From Brevinematales bacterium (GTDB taxonomy: Bacteria; Spirochaetota; Brevinematia; Brevinematales; JAOACQ01): DNA of 64,000 bases. Of this stretch, positions 45,828-55,249 are shown piece after piece. Position 1 is the first letter of the stretch. Each line of letters starts with the position of its first letter. The translations under genes were made by a program, and so were the position numbers. Under the pieces are notes generated by a model. That model searched no databases, was not told the DNA's origin, and was given only the letters and a program-made list of their open reading frames with translations. The stretch lies in contig JAGVOW010000061.1 in assembly GCA_020052515.1 (NCBI GenBank), positions 1-64,000 on the forward strand, given 5' to 3'.

Positions 45828-47345
45828 ATGAGTAATAATATAAAATTCACTTTTCTGTCCATGATTCTGCTTTTTTCTGTCAAATTTCCCCTTTGGGCGG
45901 ACATTACTTCCGGGTCGGATTTTCAGAAAATCCCAAAAAGCGCCCGCGCGATAGCGTTAGGGGAAAGTTACACCGCCGCCATGGACGACATGGCCGCCAT
46001 GGATTACAATCCAGCCGCTTTAAACACAATGAAAAAAATAGGATTTTCGGCAATGTACCAGAGCTGGATTGACAATAGCTATAGCGTCTATGGAGCGGCC
46101 GGTTATCGACTAGGCTATCTGGTACTGGGCGGCAGTTTTTTCTATCTGAACTATGGCGGAATAAAAGAATACGACTATTTTGGGAATTTTGTTGATAGCT
46201 ATGATCCCTACGATATGAATGTAAAAGCGGCGTTATCCATGGACGGTGGAATTATTACTCCTTTTTTAAAAGGATTTTCCGTAGGAGCTTGCTTTTCCGG
46301 CATTTACCGAAAACTGATCACGGAGACGCTCTGGGGTTTTTCAATGGATACTGGATTGCATTATAAATCCACATTGTCCCAATTGTTTCAGATTCAGAAC
46401 GAAAATTTTAACGAAACCTTTGGAGTTATGCCGATTAACGCTGGCTTTTCGATTCAAAACATCGGTTTTTTAGGGGAATTTTTAGCGCCTCTCAAATTCA
46501 ATCTGGGCATTTGTCTGGGCCTATTTCCCGATTTTTACTTTTCTTTTGATCTCTCAAAAGATTATAACGCTACGCCTTTGCTTTATAAATTGGGCCTGGA
46601 ATATATTATCGCTGAAATATTGGCTTTAAGGTGCGGTTTTGCCATAGGCAAAGATAATGGAAATTTTTCTTTTGGAATCGGGCTTAAGTACCCGTTTTTG
46701 CTCAACAATCTCCGTTTTGATTATGCCTATTCACCGCTTGGAGTCATGGGCAATAATCACAGTTTTTCCTTATATGGGGAATTCCTGTTTGAAGAAAGTT
46801 CGGATGATTATTATCAAAAAGGGCTTTATTATTACAATAAAAAGGACTACTTAAAAGCGAGGGAATTCTGGCAGAAAGCCCTGGAATTAAACCCTAACGA
46901 AGAACCACTGATCAAAAAGCTGCAGAGAGTAAATGAGGTGATTCTTTTTTACGGGCTAGAGCCAGAAGTGCCCACGAAAAATCGTCATACTATTACGAAT
47001 GAAAATTCTATACAATCCGGTGTTTTTATCAGCAATCAAATGGCCCACTTCGTTTTCATAACAGAAGGAGATGAGGTAAAAAATGTTTCTGTAACCGGGG
47101 ATTTTAATGATTGGGATTATCTTTCTTCTCCCTTGAAAGCGGAAGAAACCAACCAGTTGCCCTATAAAATCTGGAAATTAAGCCTCAAGCTAAAGGCTGG
47201 GGTTTATCAATACAAATTTGTTCTGGATGGGACAAATGCCGTCGATGACAGCAATAACCCTCTTTTTACTTCCGACGGAAAAGGCGGAAAAAACTCTATC
47301 TTAAATGTAACTTCCTTTGATACAAACGAAAACATTTCAAAGTAA
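45828..47345 (+). CDS. UPF0164/PorV-like outer-membrane protein with TPR and C-terminal glycogen-binding-like (CBM48/AMPK) domain
   Basis: 'KIPKSARAIALGESYTAAMDDMAAMDYNPAAL'; TPR 'YYQKGLYYYNKKDYLKAREFWQKALELNPNEEPL'; 'VKNVSVTGDFNDWDYLSSPLK...WKLSLKLKAGVYQYKFVLDGTNAVDDSNNPLFTSDGKGGKNSIL'; start trimmed to 45828. Confidence 0.8.
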   Translation: MSNNIKFTFLSMILLFSVKFPLWADITSGSDFQKIPKSARAIALGESYTAAMDDMAAMDYNPAALNTMKKIGFSAMYQSWIDNSYSVYGAAGYRLGYLVLGGSFFYLNYGGIKEYDYFGNFVDSYDPYDMNVKAALSMDGGIITPFLKGFSVGACFSGIYRKLITETLWGFSMDTGLHYKSTLSQLFQIQNENFNETFGVMPINAGFSIQNIGFLGEFLAPLKFNLGICLGLFPDFYFSFDLSKDYNATPLLYKLGLEYIIAEILALRCGFAIGKDNGNFSFGIGLKYPFLLNNLRFDYAYSPLGVMGNNHSFSLYGEFLFEESSDDYYQKGLYYYNKKDYLKAREFWQKALELNPNEEPLIKKLQRVNEVILFYGLEPEVPTKNRHTITNENSIQSGVFISNQMAHFVFITEGDEVKNVSVTGDFNDWDYLSSPLKAEETNQLPYKIWKLSLKLKAGVYQYKFVLDGTNAVDDSNNPLFTSDGKGGKNSILNVTSFDTNENISK

Positions 47346-47360
47346 TGATTGATCCTCAAG

Positions 47361-47394
47361 CAAATAGGCGCGGTTAATTAACCGCGCCTATTTG
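47361..47394. repeat. Intergenic palindrome, GCGCGGTTAATTAACCGCGC family (copy 3)
   Basis: caaataggcgcggttaattaaccgcgcctatttg, perfect 34-nt palindrome. Confidence 0.82.
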
Positions 47395-47473
47395 TCGCGT
47401 CTATGTGTCTATGACTTGAGATTTCTCAAAAAAGACATTAAAATAATGCAGTAAAATCACAGGAGAACGAACT

Positions 47474-49909
47474 ATGTCCAAGAATTATGATTTTTTAACT
47501 ATTGAAAAAAAATGGCGGGAATATTGGGATCAACACAAAATTTTTAAGGTAGCAGAAGACCCTTCTATTCCTGAAGATAAAAGGCTTTATGTGCTGGACA
47601 TGTTTCCCTACCCCTCCGGCTCAGGACTCCATGTAGGCCATCCCGAAGGCTACACAGCCACGGACATTTACTGTCGATATAAAAAAATGAGCGGTTATAA
47701 TGTTTTACATCCTATGGGCTTTGACGCCTTTGGGCTGCCGGCTGAAAACTACGCCATTCAAACCGGAACGCACCCGTCTGAAACAACTTATAAAAATATT
47801 GACCATTTTCGCGGCCAGATTAAAGCTTTAGGTTTTTGTTATGACTGGGACAGGGAGATCTCTACATGCGACGCTGACTACTATAAATGGACACAGTGGA
47901 TTTTCCTTCAGTTGTTTAAAAAAGGCCTGGCTTATGAGGCGCAAATGCCTATCAATTGGTGTCCAAAGTGCGGCACAGGTCTGGCTAACGAAGAAGTGAA
48001 AGACGGCCGCTGCGACCGATGCGATACGCCCATTGAAAGAAAAAATATCCGGCAATGGATATTGAAAATTACCGCTTACGCGGAAAGACTTTTGAAAGAT
48101 CTGGATGTTTTAGACTGGAATGACTCTATCAAGCTAATGCAGGAAAATTGGATCGGCAAGAGCGAGGGTGCTGAAGTTGATTTTGAGATTTCCGGCTTAA
48201 ATGAAAAGTTAAGGGTATTTACTACCCGCCCGGACACCCTTTTTGGGGCAACCTATATGGTTTTAGCGCCAGAGCACCCTTTAGTAGGTAAATTGACTAC
48301 TCCAGAACAAAAAAAAGCTGTAGAAAGCTACATAAAAGAGGCTTCCCGGAAGTCTGATTTGCAGAGAACAGAGCTGAATAAAGAAAAAAGCGGTGTTTTT
48401 ACCGGCGCCTACGCCATTAATTCGGTAAATCAGAAGCAAATTCCCATCTGGATATCGGATTATGTCCTTATTAGCTATGGAACAGGCGCCATTATGGCTG
48501 TGCCAGCACATGATGAACGTGATTTTGAGTTCGCGAAAAAGTTCGGCCTTCCTATCATCCAGGTTGTCAGCAAAGACGGCTCTTCTTATGAATTGCAGGA
48601 AGCGGAATCCACGGAAGGGTTTGCTATAGGATCCGGAAAATATAACGGAATGAAAACAGCCGATTTTAAGAAAGCAATTACGGAAGACCTCGAAAAACAG
48701 GGCAAGGGGAAAAAGACCATCAATTACAAACTCAGGGATTGGGTTTTTTCCCGCCAGCGCTACTGGGGAGAACCGATTCCTATCGTACATTGTGAAAAAT
48801 GCGGTATTGTACCTTTAGAAGAGAAAGACCTTCCTTTGAAGCTCCCCGAAGTCAAAACCTACAAGCCCACCGGCACAGGCGAATCCCCACTGGCTTTAAT
48901 TGAGGATTGGGTCAACACTACCTGTCCAAAATGTGGAGGCAGGGCAAAACGTGAGACCAACACTATGCCTCAATGGGCAGGAAGCTGCTGGTACTACATT
49001 CGTTTTACCGATCCACGAAACGACAAAGATTTAGCTAGCAAATCCAGTATGGAATACTGGCTTCCCGTAGATCTCTACATTGGCGGGGCAGAGCATGCTG
49101 TGCTTCACCTTCTTTATGCCCGTTTCTGGCACAAATTTTTATACGACAGCGGCGTTGTCAATACGATCGAGCCCTTTATGACCCTCCGCAATCAAGGGAT
49201 GGTCCTGGGCGAAAACGGCGAAAAAATGTCCAAATCCAGAGGTAATGTTATAAATCCGGATGATGTCATTGCCGAACATGGCGCCGACACACTGCGCATC
49301 TATGAAATGTTTATGGGGCCTCTTTCCGCTGACAAGCCATGGAACACCCAGGGCATTATTGGCCTGAGAAGGTTTCTGGAAAAGGTTTTCCGGCTTTTTG
49401 ATAAAGAAATCGAGGAATCCCTTCCGGTGAACGACTCCATAAATCGACTGCTTCATAAGACTATCAAGATTGTGGGTGAAAGAATTGATTCTCTCGAATT
49501 TAATACCGCCATCAGCCAGATGATGGTATTCACAAACGCTTTACAGAAAGAAGAGAAAATAAACAAAAGCATTTTACGGGATTTTGTAAAAATCTTGCAT
49601 CCATTCGCGCCCTTTGTTACTGAGGAAATGTGGGAAATGCTGGGAGAAAGGCCCTCTGTTCTCAAAACAAAATGGCCCTCTTATAGGGAAGAATTGACTC
49701 AAGATGAGAAAATCGCTATTGCTGTCCAGGAAAACGGTAAATTAAGGGATACCATTTTTATGTCCAAAGATGTTACTAAACAAGAAATGGAAGAGATCGC
49801 ATTAAATAGTGATAAAATGAAGAAAATTCTGGAAAATAAAGAAAAAATAAAAGTTATTAGTGTTCCTGGTAAAGTAGTAAATGTGGTAACGCGAATTGTA
49901 ACTGCTTAA
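47474..49909 (+). CDS. leuS: Leucyl-tRNA synthetase
   Basis: [23 protein letters not shown] (HIGH-like), KMSKSRGN, editing domain [22 protein letters not shown]. Confidence 0.97.
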   Translation: MSKNYDFLTIEKKWREYWDQHKIFKVAEDPSIPEDKRLYVLDMFPYPSGSGLHVGHPEGYTATDIYCRYKKMSGYNVLHPMGFDAFGLPAENYAIQTGTHPSETTYKNIDHFRGQIKALGFCYDWDREISTCDADYYKWTQWIFLQLFKKGLAYEAQMPINWCPKCGTGLANEEVKDGRCDRCDTPIERKNIRQWILKITAYAERLLKDLDVLDWNDSIKLMQENWIGKSEGAEVDFEISGLNEKLRVFTTRPDTLFGATYMVLAPEHPLVGKLTTPEQKKAVESYIKEASRKSDLQRTELNKEKSGVFTGAYAINSVNQKQIPIWISDYVLISYGTGAIMAVPAHDERDFEFAKKFGLPIIQVVSKDGSSYELQEAESTEGFAIGSGKYNGMKTADFKKAITEDLEKQGKGKKTINYKLRDWVFSRQRYWGEPIPIVHCEKCGIVPLEEKDLPLKLPEVKTYKPTGTGESPLALIEDWVNTTCPKCGGRAKRETNTMPQWAGSCWYYIRFTDPRNDKDLASKSSMEYWLPVDLYIGGAEHAVLHLLYARFWHKFLYDSGVVNTIEPFMTLRNQGMVLGENGEKMSKSRGNVINPDDVIAEHGADTLRIYEMFMGPLSADKPWNTQGIIGLRRFLEKVFRLFDKEIEESLPVNDSINRLLHKTIKIVGERIDSLEFNTAISQMMVFTNALQKEEKINKSILRDFVKILHPFAPFVTEEMWEMLGERPSVLKTKWPSYREELTQDEKIAIAVQENGKLRDTIFMSKDVTKQEMEEIALNSDKMKKILENKEKIKVISVPGKVVNVVTRIVTA

Positions 49910-49986
49910 AATTTATTTGCAAAAAACGCTTTTGCTTTTTTTTGATTCATTTTATAATTGAGAAGTAAAAATTAGGGAAAATTGTT

Positions 49987-50451
49987 ATGATAAATGATCT
50001 TTTAAAACTTTCTGAGAAAGGAAAAACACTTTTTGATGAGGCTGTCAAAAAAACAAAGCAAGAGCTAAAAGAATATGAAAGAATACGCACATGCTGTTAC
50101 TACCAATCAAAAGGGAAAAAAGAAATAGAAAAAACCGAACTGCGTCAATTTATATCAGAAATAGCTAAGGAATTCCGGCTTAATTTCTCTTTTGACGAGC
50201 GTGAATCCGATTATTTTTTCTTTCTCAATGACAAGTTCTTTGATTTACTTGGTATAAAGATTCATCGGCTGCATCCCAACAATTATGTTATTGTAACACA
50301 AAAAAGCAACGGTCAGCCTGTTTTCATTATTCGGGACCATGACGATTATGAAGAATATAACGTCAAAATAAAGTGGAACAATGAAAAAATGGAAGATGCT
50401 GAGTTAGAAAAAGTACCCCTTTATATTTCAAAAACGAATCTTATCCATTAA
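49987..50451 (+). CDS. Hypothetical protein
   Basis: Intact ORF with normal spacing, no recognised family. Confidence 0.5.
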   Translation: MINDLLKLSEKGKTLFDEAVKKTKQELKEYERIRTCCYYQSKGKKEIEKTELRQFISEIAKEFRLNFSFDERESDYFFFLNDKFFDLLGIKIHRLHPNNYVIVTQKSNGQPVFIIRDHDDYEEYNVKIKWNNEKMEDAELEKVPLYISKTNLIH

Positions 50452-51089
50452 AGTTCAAAATTAATGCCCGCCATCACGCCAAAACCGCTCACATCAATTT
50501 TTTCACCTACACTGACCGTGTCAGTTGAGTTTCTTGATTTACCAACAGAGCAAAAATTATAATTCACTGCCAGCAACAATGCGGATCTTTCCCCCAGCTT
50601 CATCCGCATGCCCAATTCCAGCTCCAGTCCAAATTCTCCAAAAAGATAAGTCTTTTCATCGTATTTTTGATCAGAAGCAGATTTATAAGTATTGATCATC
50701 ACTTCGTAGCCCAGGCCAATCTGGCCATAGGGCACAATGACATCTGCTATCACTACAGGAATATCCACACGGGCGTTCAGCATCCAGATCAACAAATTAC
50801 CCAGAGTTTCACTTCCTATGCCTGTCGTAACAATACCGGTATTAGCATTTGACAAATCAACCTTTGTACTAAAAGAAGTACGGTAATAATCCAGCGATGT
50901 GTTTACAGAAACCAGCTGGTCAATATTGAGGCCGAACAGAGCTCCTCCCCTGAAACCAGGCCCTGTACCCCAGGGAAACATCGCGCCAAGCCTTGCCTCA
51001 AAATACTTTTTCTGGCCGAAAGAACCGCTCTCGGCAAAAATAAAGCTCGTTAATAATAAAATACCGATGACAAATAATATTCTTCTCAT
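50448..51089 (-). CDS. Outer-membrane beta-barrel-like protein
   Basis: Signal peptide MRRILFVIGILLLTSFIFAE; alternating aromatic/hydrophobic strands; terminal 'FGVMAGINFEL'. Confidence 0.65.
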   Translation of the reverse strand: MRRILFVIGILLLTSFIFAESGSFGQKKYFEARLGAMFPWGTGPGFRGGALFGLNIDQLVSVNTSLDYYRTSFSTKVDLSNANTGIVTTGIGSETLGNLLIWMLNARVDIPVVIADVIVPYGQIGLGYEVMINTYKSASDQKYDEKTYLFGEFGLELELGMRMKLGERSALLLAVNYNFCSVGKSRNSTDTVSVGEKIDVSGFGVMAGINFEL

Positions 51090-51204
51090 GTTTCCTCCCG
51101 CTCCTCATATTTTAAGCAAAAACAGAGAATCCCGCAAGAAAATACAGGCAAGATAAAAAATTGAAAATAATCGGATTTTGATTTATAATATAGTGGCTGA
51201 TCCG

Positions 51205-51302
51205 TTTCCCCTCTTGGGAGGGGCCAGGGGTGGGTTCCCTCGATAGTGCGGCAAAGCAGGAAGCCGAGGACACCCACCCCCAACCCCTCCCAAGAGGGGA
51301 GA
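51205..51302. repeat. MITE-like element with inverted GC-rich termini (copy 3)
   Basis: tttcccctcttgggaggggccaggggtgggttccctcgata...agccgaggacacccacccccaacccctcccaagaggggaga. Confidence 0.7.
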
Positions 51303-51323
51303 AGTTGGCTTAAGGAGTCTTTT

Positions 51324-52640
51324 ATGCCCTATTCTCCCCATACCGAAGCGCAAAGAAAGGAAATGCTTTCCGCTGTCGGTGTTTCTTCAATCGAGGAGCT
51401 TTTTGCCTCCATTCCGAAGAATTTACGCGTGAAATCGTTTAACTTACCGAAGGGCATGCCCGAAATGAAAACACTCGATTACTTCAAAAAATTAGCTGAT
51501 AAAAACAACATCGGTTTAGTCGCTTTCCTTGGCGCAGGGATGTATGACCACTTTATTCCTACTGTTGTGGACGCTCTTTCCAGCCGCGCTGAATTTTATA
51601 CCGCCTATACTCCCTACCAGCCGGAATGCTCGCAGGGGACATTGCAGGCGCTTTTTGAATATCAGACCGCTATCTGCAGGCTCACCGGGATGGATGTATC
51701 CAACGCTTCGCTTTACGATGGCGGGACTGCTTTAGCCGAAGCGGCTTTGATGGCAATGCGCCTGACAGGACGGAATAAAATCATTATGGATAGCGCGGTA
51801 AGCCCATTTTACCGGGAAGTATTAAAAACCTATCTGGCCAACCGCGACGCGGAAATTTTAGAACTGAATAGAAATGCTTTAGAAAAAACACTCGATGATC
51901 AAACCGCGGCTGTTCTGATACAAAATCCCGATTTTTTCGGCAACCTGGACAATTATAGCACCATAACGGAAAAAGCCAGAAGCCTTGGAGTGCTTTCTAT
52001 TGCTTCTGTTTATCCTATTTCACTGGGGCTGGTAGAAACACCGGGCAAAATGGGTTTTGACATCGCTGTTGGCGACGGGCAGAGCCTGGGAAACCCAATC
52101 AGCTTTGGCGGGCCCAGCCTTGGTTTTATCGCCGCAAAAAAAGAGCACATCCGCCAGATGCCCGGGCGCATTGTCGGAGAAACCATTGACAAAAACGGCA
52201 AGCGCGGCTTTGTATTGACCTTGCAGGCCCGCGAACAGCACATTAAGCGCCAGAAAGCCACATCAAACATCTGCAGCAACCAAAGCCTTTGTGCCTTACG
52301 CGCGGTCATTTATCTTGCTTCCCTTGGTGAAAAAGGCTTCGCGGAATGCGCGGCCCAAAATTTCCAGAAGGCGGAGTTTACAAAACAGGAACTTCTTAAA
52401 ATAAAAGGGGTTTCCCTGTTCAATATAGAGCCGACTTTTAACGAATTCACCATCCTCCTCCCTCAAAAAGCAGAAGAAATAGTCGAAAACCTTCTTTCAG
52501 CCGGTTTCGCGGCAGGCCTTCCTTTGAAGGCATATTACCCCGAATTAGAAAACGCGCTTTTAGTATCTGTTACGGAAAAGAGGTCAAAAGAAGAAATCCT
52601 TTCATTTGCGAGAGAATTGGAGAAAGCTTTATGGAAATAA
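51324..52640 (+). CDS. gcvPA: Glycine dehydrogenase (decarboxylating) subunit 1
   Basis: [93 protein letters not shown]; start corrected to 51324 (SD aaggag). Confidence 0.94.
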   Translation: MPYSPHTEAQRKEMLSAVGVSSIEELFASIPKNLRVKSFNLPKGMPEMKTLDYFKKLADKNNIGLVAFLGAGMYDHFIPTVVDALSSRAEFYTAYTPYQPECSQGTLQALFEYQTAICRLTGMDVSNASLYDGGTALAEAALMAMRLTGRNKIIMDSAVSPFYREVLKTYLANRDAEILELNRNALEKTLDDQTAAVLIQNPDFFGNLDNYSTITEKARSLGVLSIASVYPISLGLVETPGKMGFDIAVGDGQSLGNPISFGGPSLGFIAAKKEHIRQMPGRIVGETIDKNGKRGFVLTLQAREQHIKRQKATSNICSNQSLCALRAVIYLASLGEKGFAECAAQNFQKAEFTKQELLKIKGVSLFNIEPTFNEFTILLPQKAEEIVENLLSAGFAAGLPLKAYYPELENALLVSVTEKRSKEEILSFARELEKALWK

Positions 52641-54085
52641 ATAACCAAACAATATTTGAAAAGTCTGTTGCCGGAAGGCGCGCGGTAACTTTCCCTGAGA
52701 GCAATGTCCCCCAGGTTTTTTTACCTGAAAATCTGCAAAGAAAAAGCGGCCTGGGTTTACCGGAAGCCAGTGAATTAGACATTGTCCGGCATTATACCAA
52801 TTTATCCAGAAAAAACTTTTCGGTAGACACAGAGTTTTATCCTTTAGGTTCATGCACTATGAAGTACAATCCAAAAATTCTGGAAAAGGCCGCCGCTCTG
52901 GGCGGTTTTACTGACCTCCATCCTTTACTGGCAAGGCTTCCTGGGGGCGAAAAATTTGCTCAAGGGGCTCTGGAAGTCCTGTTTGAAACAGAAAAGCTCC
53001 TGGCTGAGATCACGGGAATGGACGCAGTAAGCCTGGAGCCATTGGCCGGAGCGCATGGTGAAATGACTGGCATTATGCTGATCGCGGCTTACCATAAGTC
53101 AAAGGGAAACAAGAAAAAAACTGTTATTGTCCCGGATTCTTCCCATGGAACCAATCCCGCGAGCGCGGCTATGGCGGGATACGAGATTATTACTATACCC
53201 AGCCTGTCGAATGGGGAAATGGACAGAGAACTTTTTCAAAAGGCTCTCAATAGTGAAACCGCGGCGGTTATGATGACCTGCCCCAATACATTGGGAATCT
53301 TTGAGACAAAAATTGAAGAAATTGCCCGAATGGCGCATTCTGCGGATGCTTTGATGTACTATGACGGCGCGAATTTAAACGCTATTCTCGGCAAGATGAG
53401 GCCCGGCGACGCCGGTTTTGACGTTATCCATGTGAATGCGCACAAGACTTTTGGTACTCCGCATGGCGGCGGCGGCCCGGGAGCAGGCCCTGTGGGAGTA
53501 AAAAAAGCCCTTGTTCCTTTTATCCCCCACCCTCGCGTGAAGAAAAATCCGGATGGAAGTTATGGATTTGACAAAATAAATTCTTTCTCTATCGGCAAAG
53601 CCGCTAACTTTTACGGAAATTTTGGTGTGATCCTGAAAGCTTATGCTTACATCCTCCTCCTGGGCAAAGAAGGCCTGCGGGAAGCCTCGGAAGACGCGGT
53701 TTTAGCGGCAAATTATGTTAAAGAAAAATTGAAACCCTATTATTCCTTACCTTATGACAGAATCTGTATGCATGAATGCGTTTTCTCAGCGGGAAAACAG
53801 TTGGAACAAGGCATTCACGCTATTGACATAGCCAAAGCATTGATCGAAAGAGGTTTTCATCCACCGACGGTCTATTTCCCGCTTATTGTAAAAGAAGCCA
53901 TTATGATTGAGCCGACTGAAACAGAAAGCAAAGAAACATTGGACACTTTTATTAAAGCGATGATTGAAATAGCAGAACTCGTGGAAAAAAATCCGGAAGA
54001 ATTGAAACTAGCTCCACGCAATACGCCGGTTTCCCGCTTAGATGAAACAAAAGCGGCAAGGGAAATGAAGGTTTGTTTATCATAG
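52631..54085 (+). CDS. gcvPB: Glycine dehydrogenase (decarboxylating) subunit 2
   Basis: [56 protein letters not shown] (PLP lysine); overlaps gcvPA end. Confidence 0.95.
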   Translation: MEINNQTIFEKSVAGRRAVTFPESNVPQVFLPENLQRKSGLGLPEASELDIVRHYTNLSRKNFSVDTEFYPLGSCTMKYNPKILEKAAALGGFTDLHPLLARLPGGEKFAQGALEVLFETEKLLAEITGMDAVSLEPLAGAHGEMTGIMLIAAYHKSKGNKKKTVIVPDSSHGTNPASAAMAGYEIITIPSLSNGEMDRELFQKALNSETAAVMMTCPNTLGIFETKIEEIARMAHSADALMYYDGANLNAILGKMRPGDAGFDVIHVNAHKTFGTPHGGGGPGAGPVGVKKALVPFIPHPRVKKNPDGSYGFDKINSFSIGKAANFYGNFGVILKAYAYILLLGKEGLREASEDAVLAANYVKEKLKPYYSLPYDRICMHECVFSAGKQLEQGIHAIDIAKALIERGFHPPTVYFPLIVKEAIMIEPTETESKETLDTFIKAMIEIAELVEKNPEELKLAPRNTPVSRLDETKAAREMKVCLS

Positions 54086-54089
54086 ATCT

Positions 54090-55235
54090 CTATTTCTTTT
54101 GTTCTCTTTGCGGATTTCCCAGATAAGTACAGGCCTGAGGGACATCCCGCATCTCAATAACGGAAAATGTTTGATTGTCAAAAGCGCCCGCTTCCTTTAA
54201 TGCGCCTAATATTTGTTCCGACTGGTTTACGGATACAATCATATCGCTTTCTTCCCGGGCCGGAGAAGGATTTCCGTTAGATTCTTTTCCATAATTATAA
54301 AAACTCGATCTGCAGATGGTCGCTCCAGCAGCGCCAACAGCCATAGATTCTCGAACTAAATCTCCCGCTCTCCCTTCGTTGCAAATTAAAGACAGGTCGA
54401 CTAAATTTTTTAAATAACAACGGCTTTTATCATCGTTATCTGCGTTTGCCAATGACCCTTTTTTTCTCCACTCATTACTGCCTTTTAAATCATCCACAGC
54501 CATAATAATCTGCTCTACGCTTGCCGCGTACCTCATTCTTCCTCTATATATTTTTAAATTAATCAAGGCTTTATTTACCGGGTAAAGATAAATAAAACCT
54601 TTTCCCGGCTGATCGAGCTTGCCCGCTTCAATGAGCGCTTTCATCACTCCCTGAGCGTCATTCTTTTCGGCCAGCAAGTTGACTACTTCCTTTTCCGCAG
54701 GAATAGTGATCCTCAAAAGGCCAAGTTTATCTCTCAAGCCCGTACCCTGGCCGAATGTAATGGATGGAACGCATATTCCCATTTCCAGAACAGCCTGAGC
54801 GATATTATTACCCTGCCCTCTTTGAACAATACAGGATATCCCATAAAGATCGGTTTGAAAATAAAAATCTTTTTCAGATTTAGTTTTTAATGATTTCAAA
54901 GAAGAATCAAAGGAATAATCCTCCAATAGCTGTATCGCTTCTGAATAAATAGTGCATCTTCCCGGAATAGATAAGCCTGACTCCGCAACAAGGAATGAGA
55001 GAATATCTTCTTCTCTATCCGCAGGGACATAAAATTTATAGATATCTAAGGGATCTTCATCCAGGCCAGTCCCTGAAATTGCCCCAAATATATTTTTCTT
55101 TTCCCTGAGGACAATAGCCCTCCCGGCTTGAACATGAAAACGTTCTATGCCGGCTTTTTGAAGGGCATCTTTAAACAAATGAGACACGCCCTTGTATATT
55201 TCGCAAGTGATTTTTTTCACTTTATTTTTTCTCAT
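54090..55235 (-). CDS. Protein with apparent tandem PII-like (GlnB-fold) domains
   Basis: Middle unit 'ISCIVQRGQGNNIAQAVLEMGICVPSITFGQGTGLRDKLGLLRITIPAEKEVVNLLAEKNDAQGVMKALIEAGKLDQPGKGFIYLYPV' reads as PII-like; similar patterns flank it on both sides; adjacent to DUF1538 gene. Confidence 0.65.
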   Translation of the reverse strand: MRKNKVKKITCEIYKGVSHLFKDALQKAGIERFHVQAGRAIVLREKKNIFGAISGTGLDEDPLDIYKFYVPADREEDILSFLVAESGLSIPGRCTIYSEAIQLLEDYSFDSSLKSLKTKSEKDFYFQTDLYGISCIVQRGQGNNIAQAVLEMGICVPSITFGQGTGLRDKLGLLRITIPAEKEVVNLLAEKNDAQGVMKALIEAGKLDQPGKGFIYLYPVNKALINLKIYRGRMRYAASVEQIIMAVDDLKGSNEWRKKGSLANADNDDKSRCYLKNLVDLSLICNEGRAGDLVRESMAVGAAGATICRSSFYNYGKESNGNPSPAREESDMIVSVNQSEQILGALKEAGAFDNQTFSVIEMRDVPQACTYLGNPQREQKK

Positions 55236-55249
55236 TTCAATGCTCCTGA

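Noticed and set aside
39348-47345. Complete type IX secretion locus
   Set aside because: Only a FlgD-Ig-like tail and a PorV/UPF0164-like protein are present; no core T9SS components in the window.
48281-48790. 169-aa minus-strand ORF inside leuS
   Set aside because: Antisense to a highly conserved aminoacyl-tRNA synthetase; no recognisable domain.
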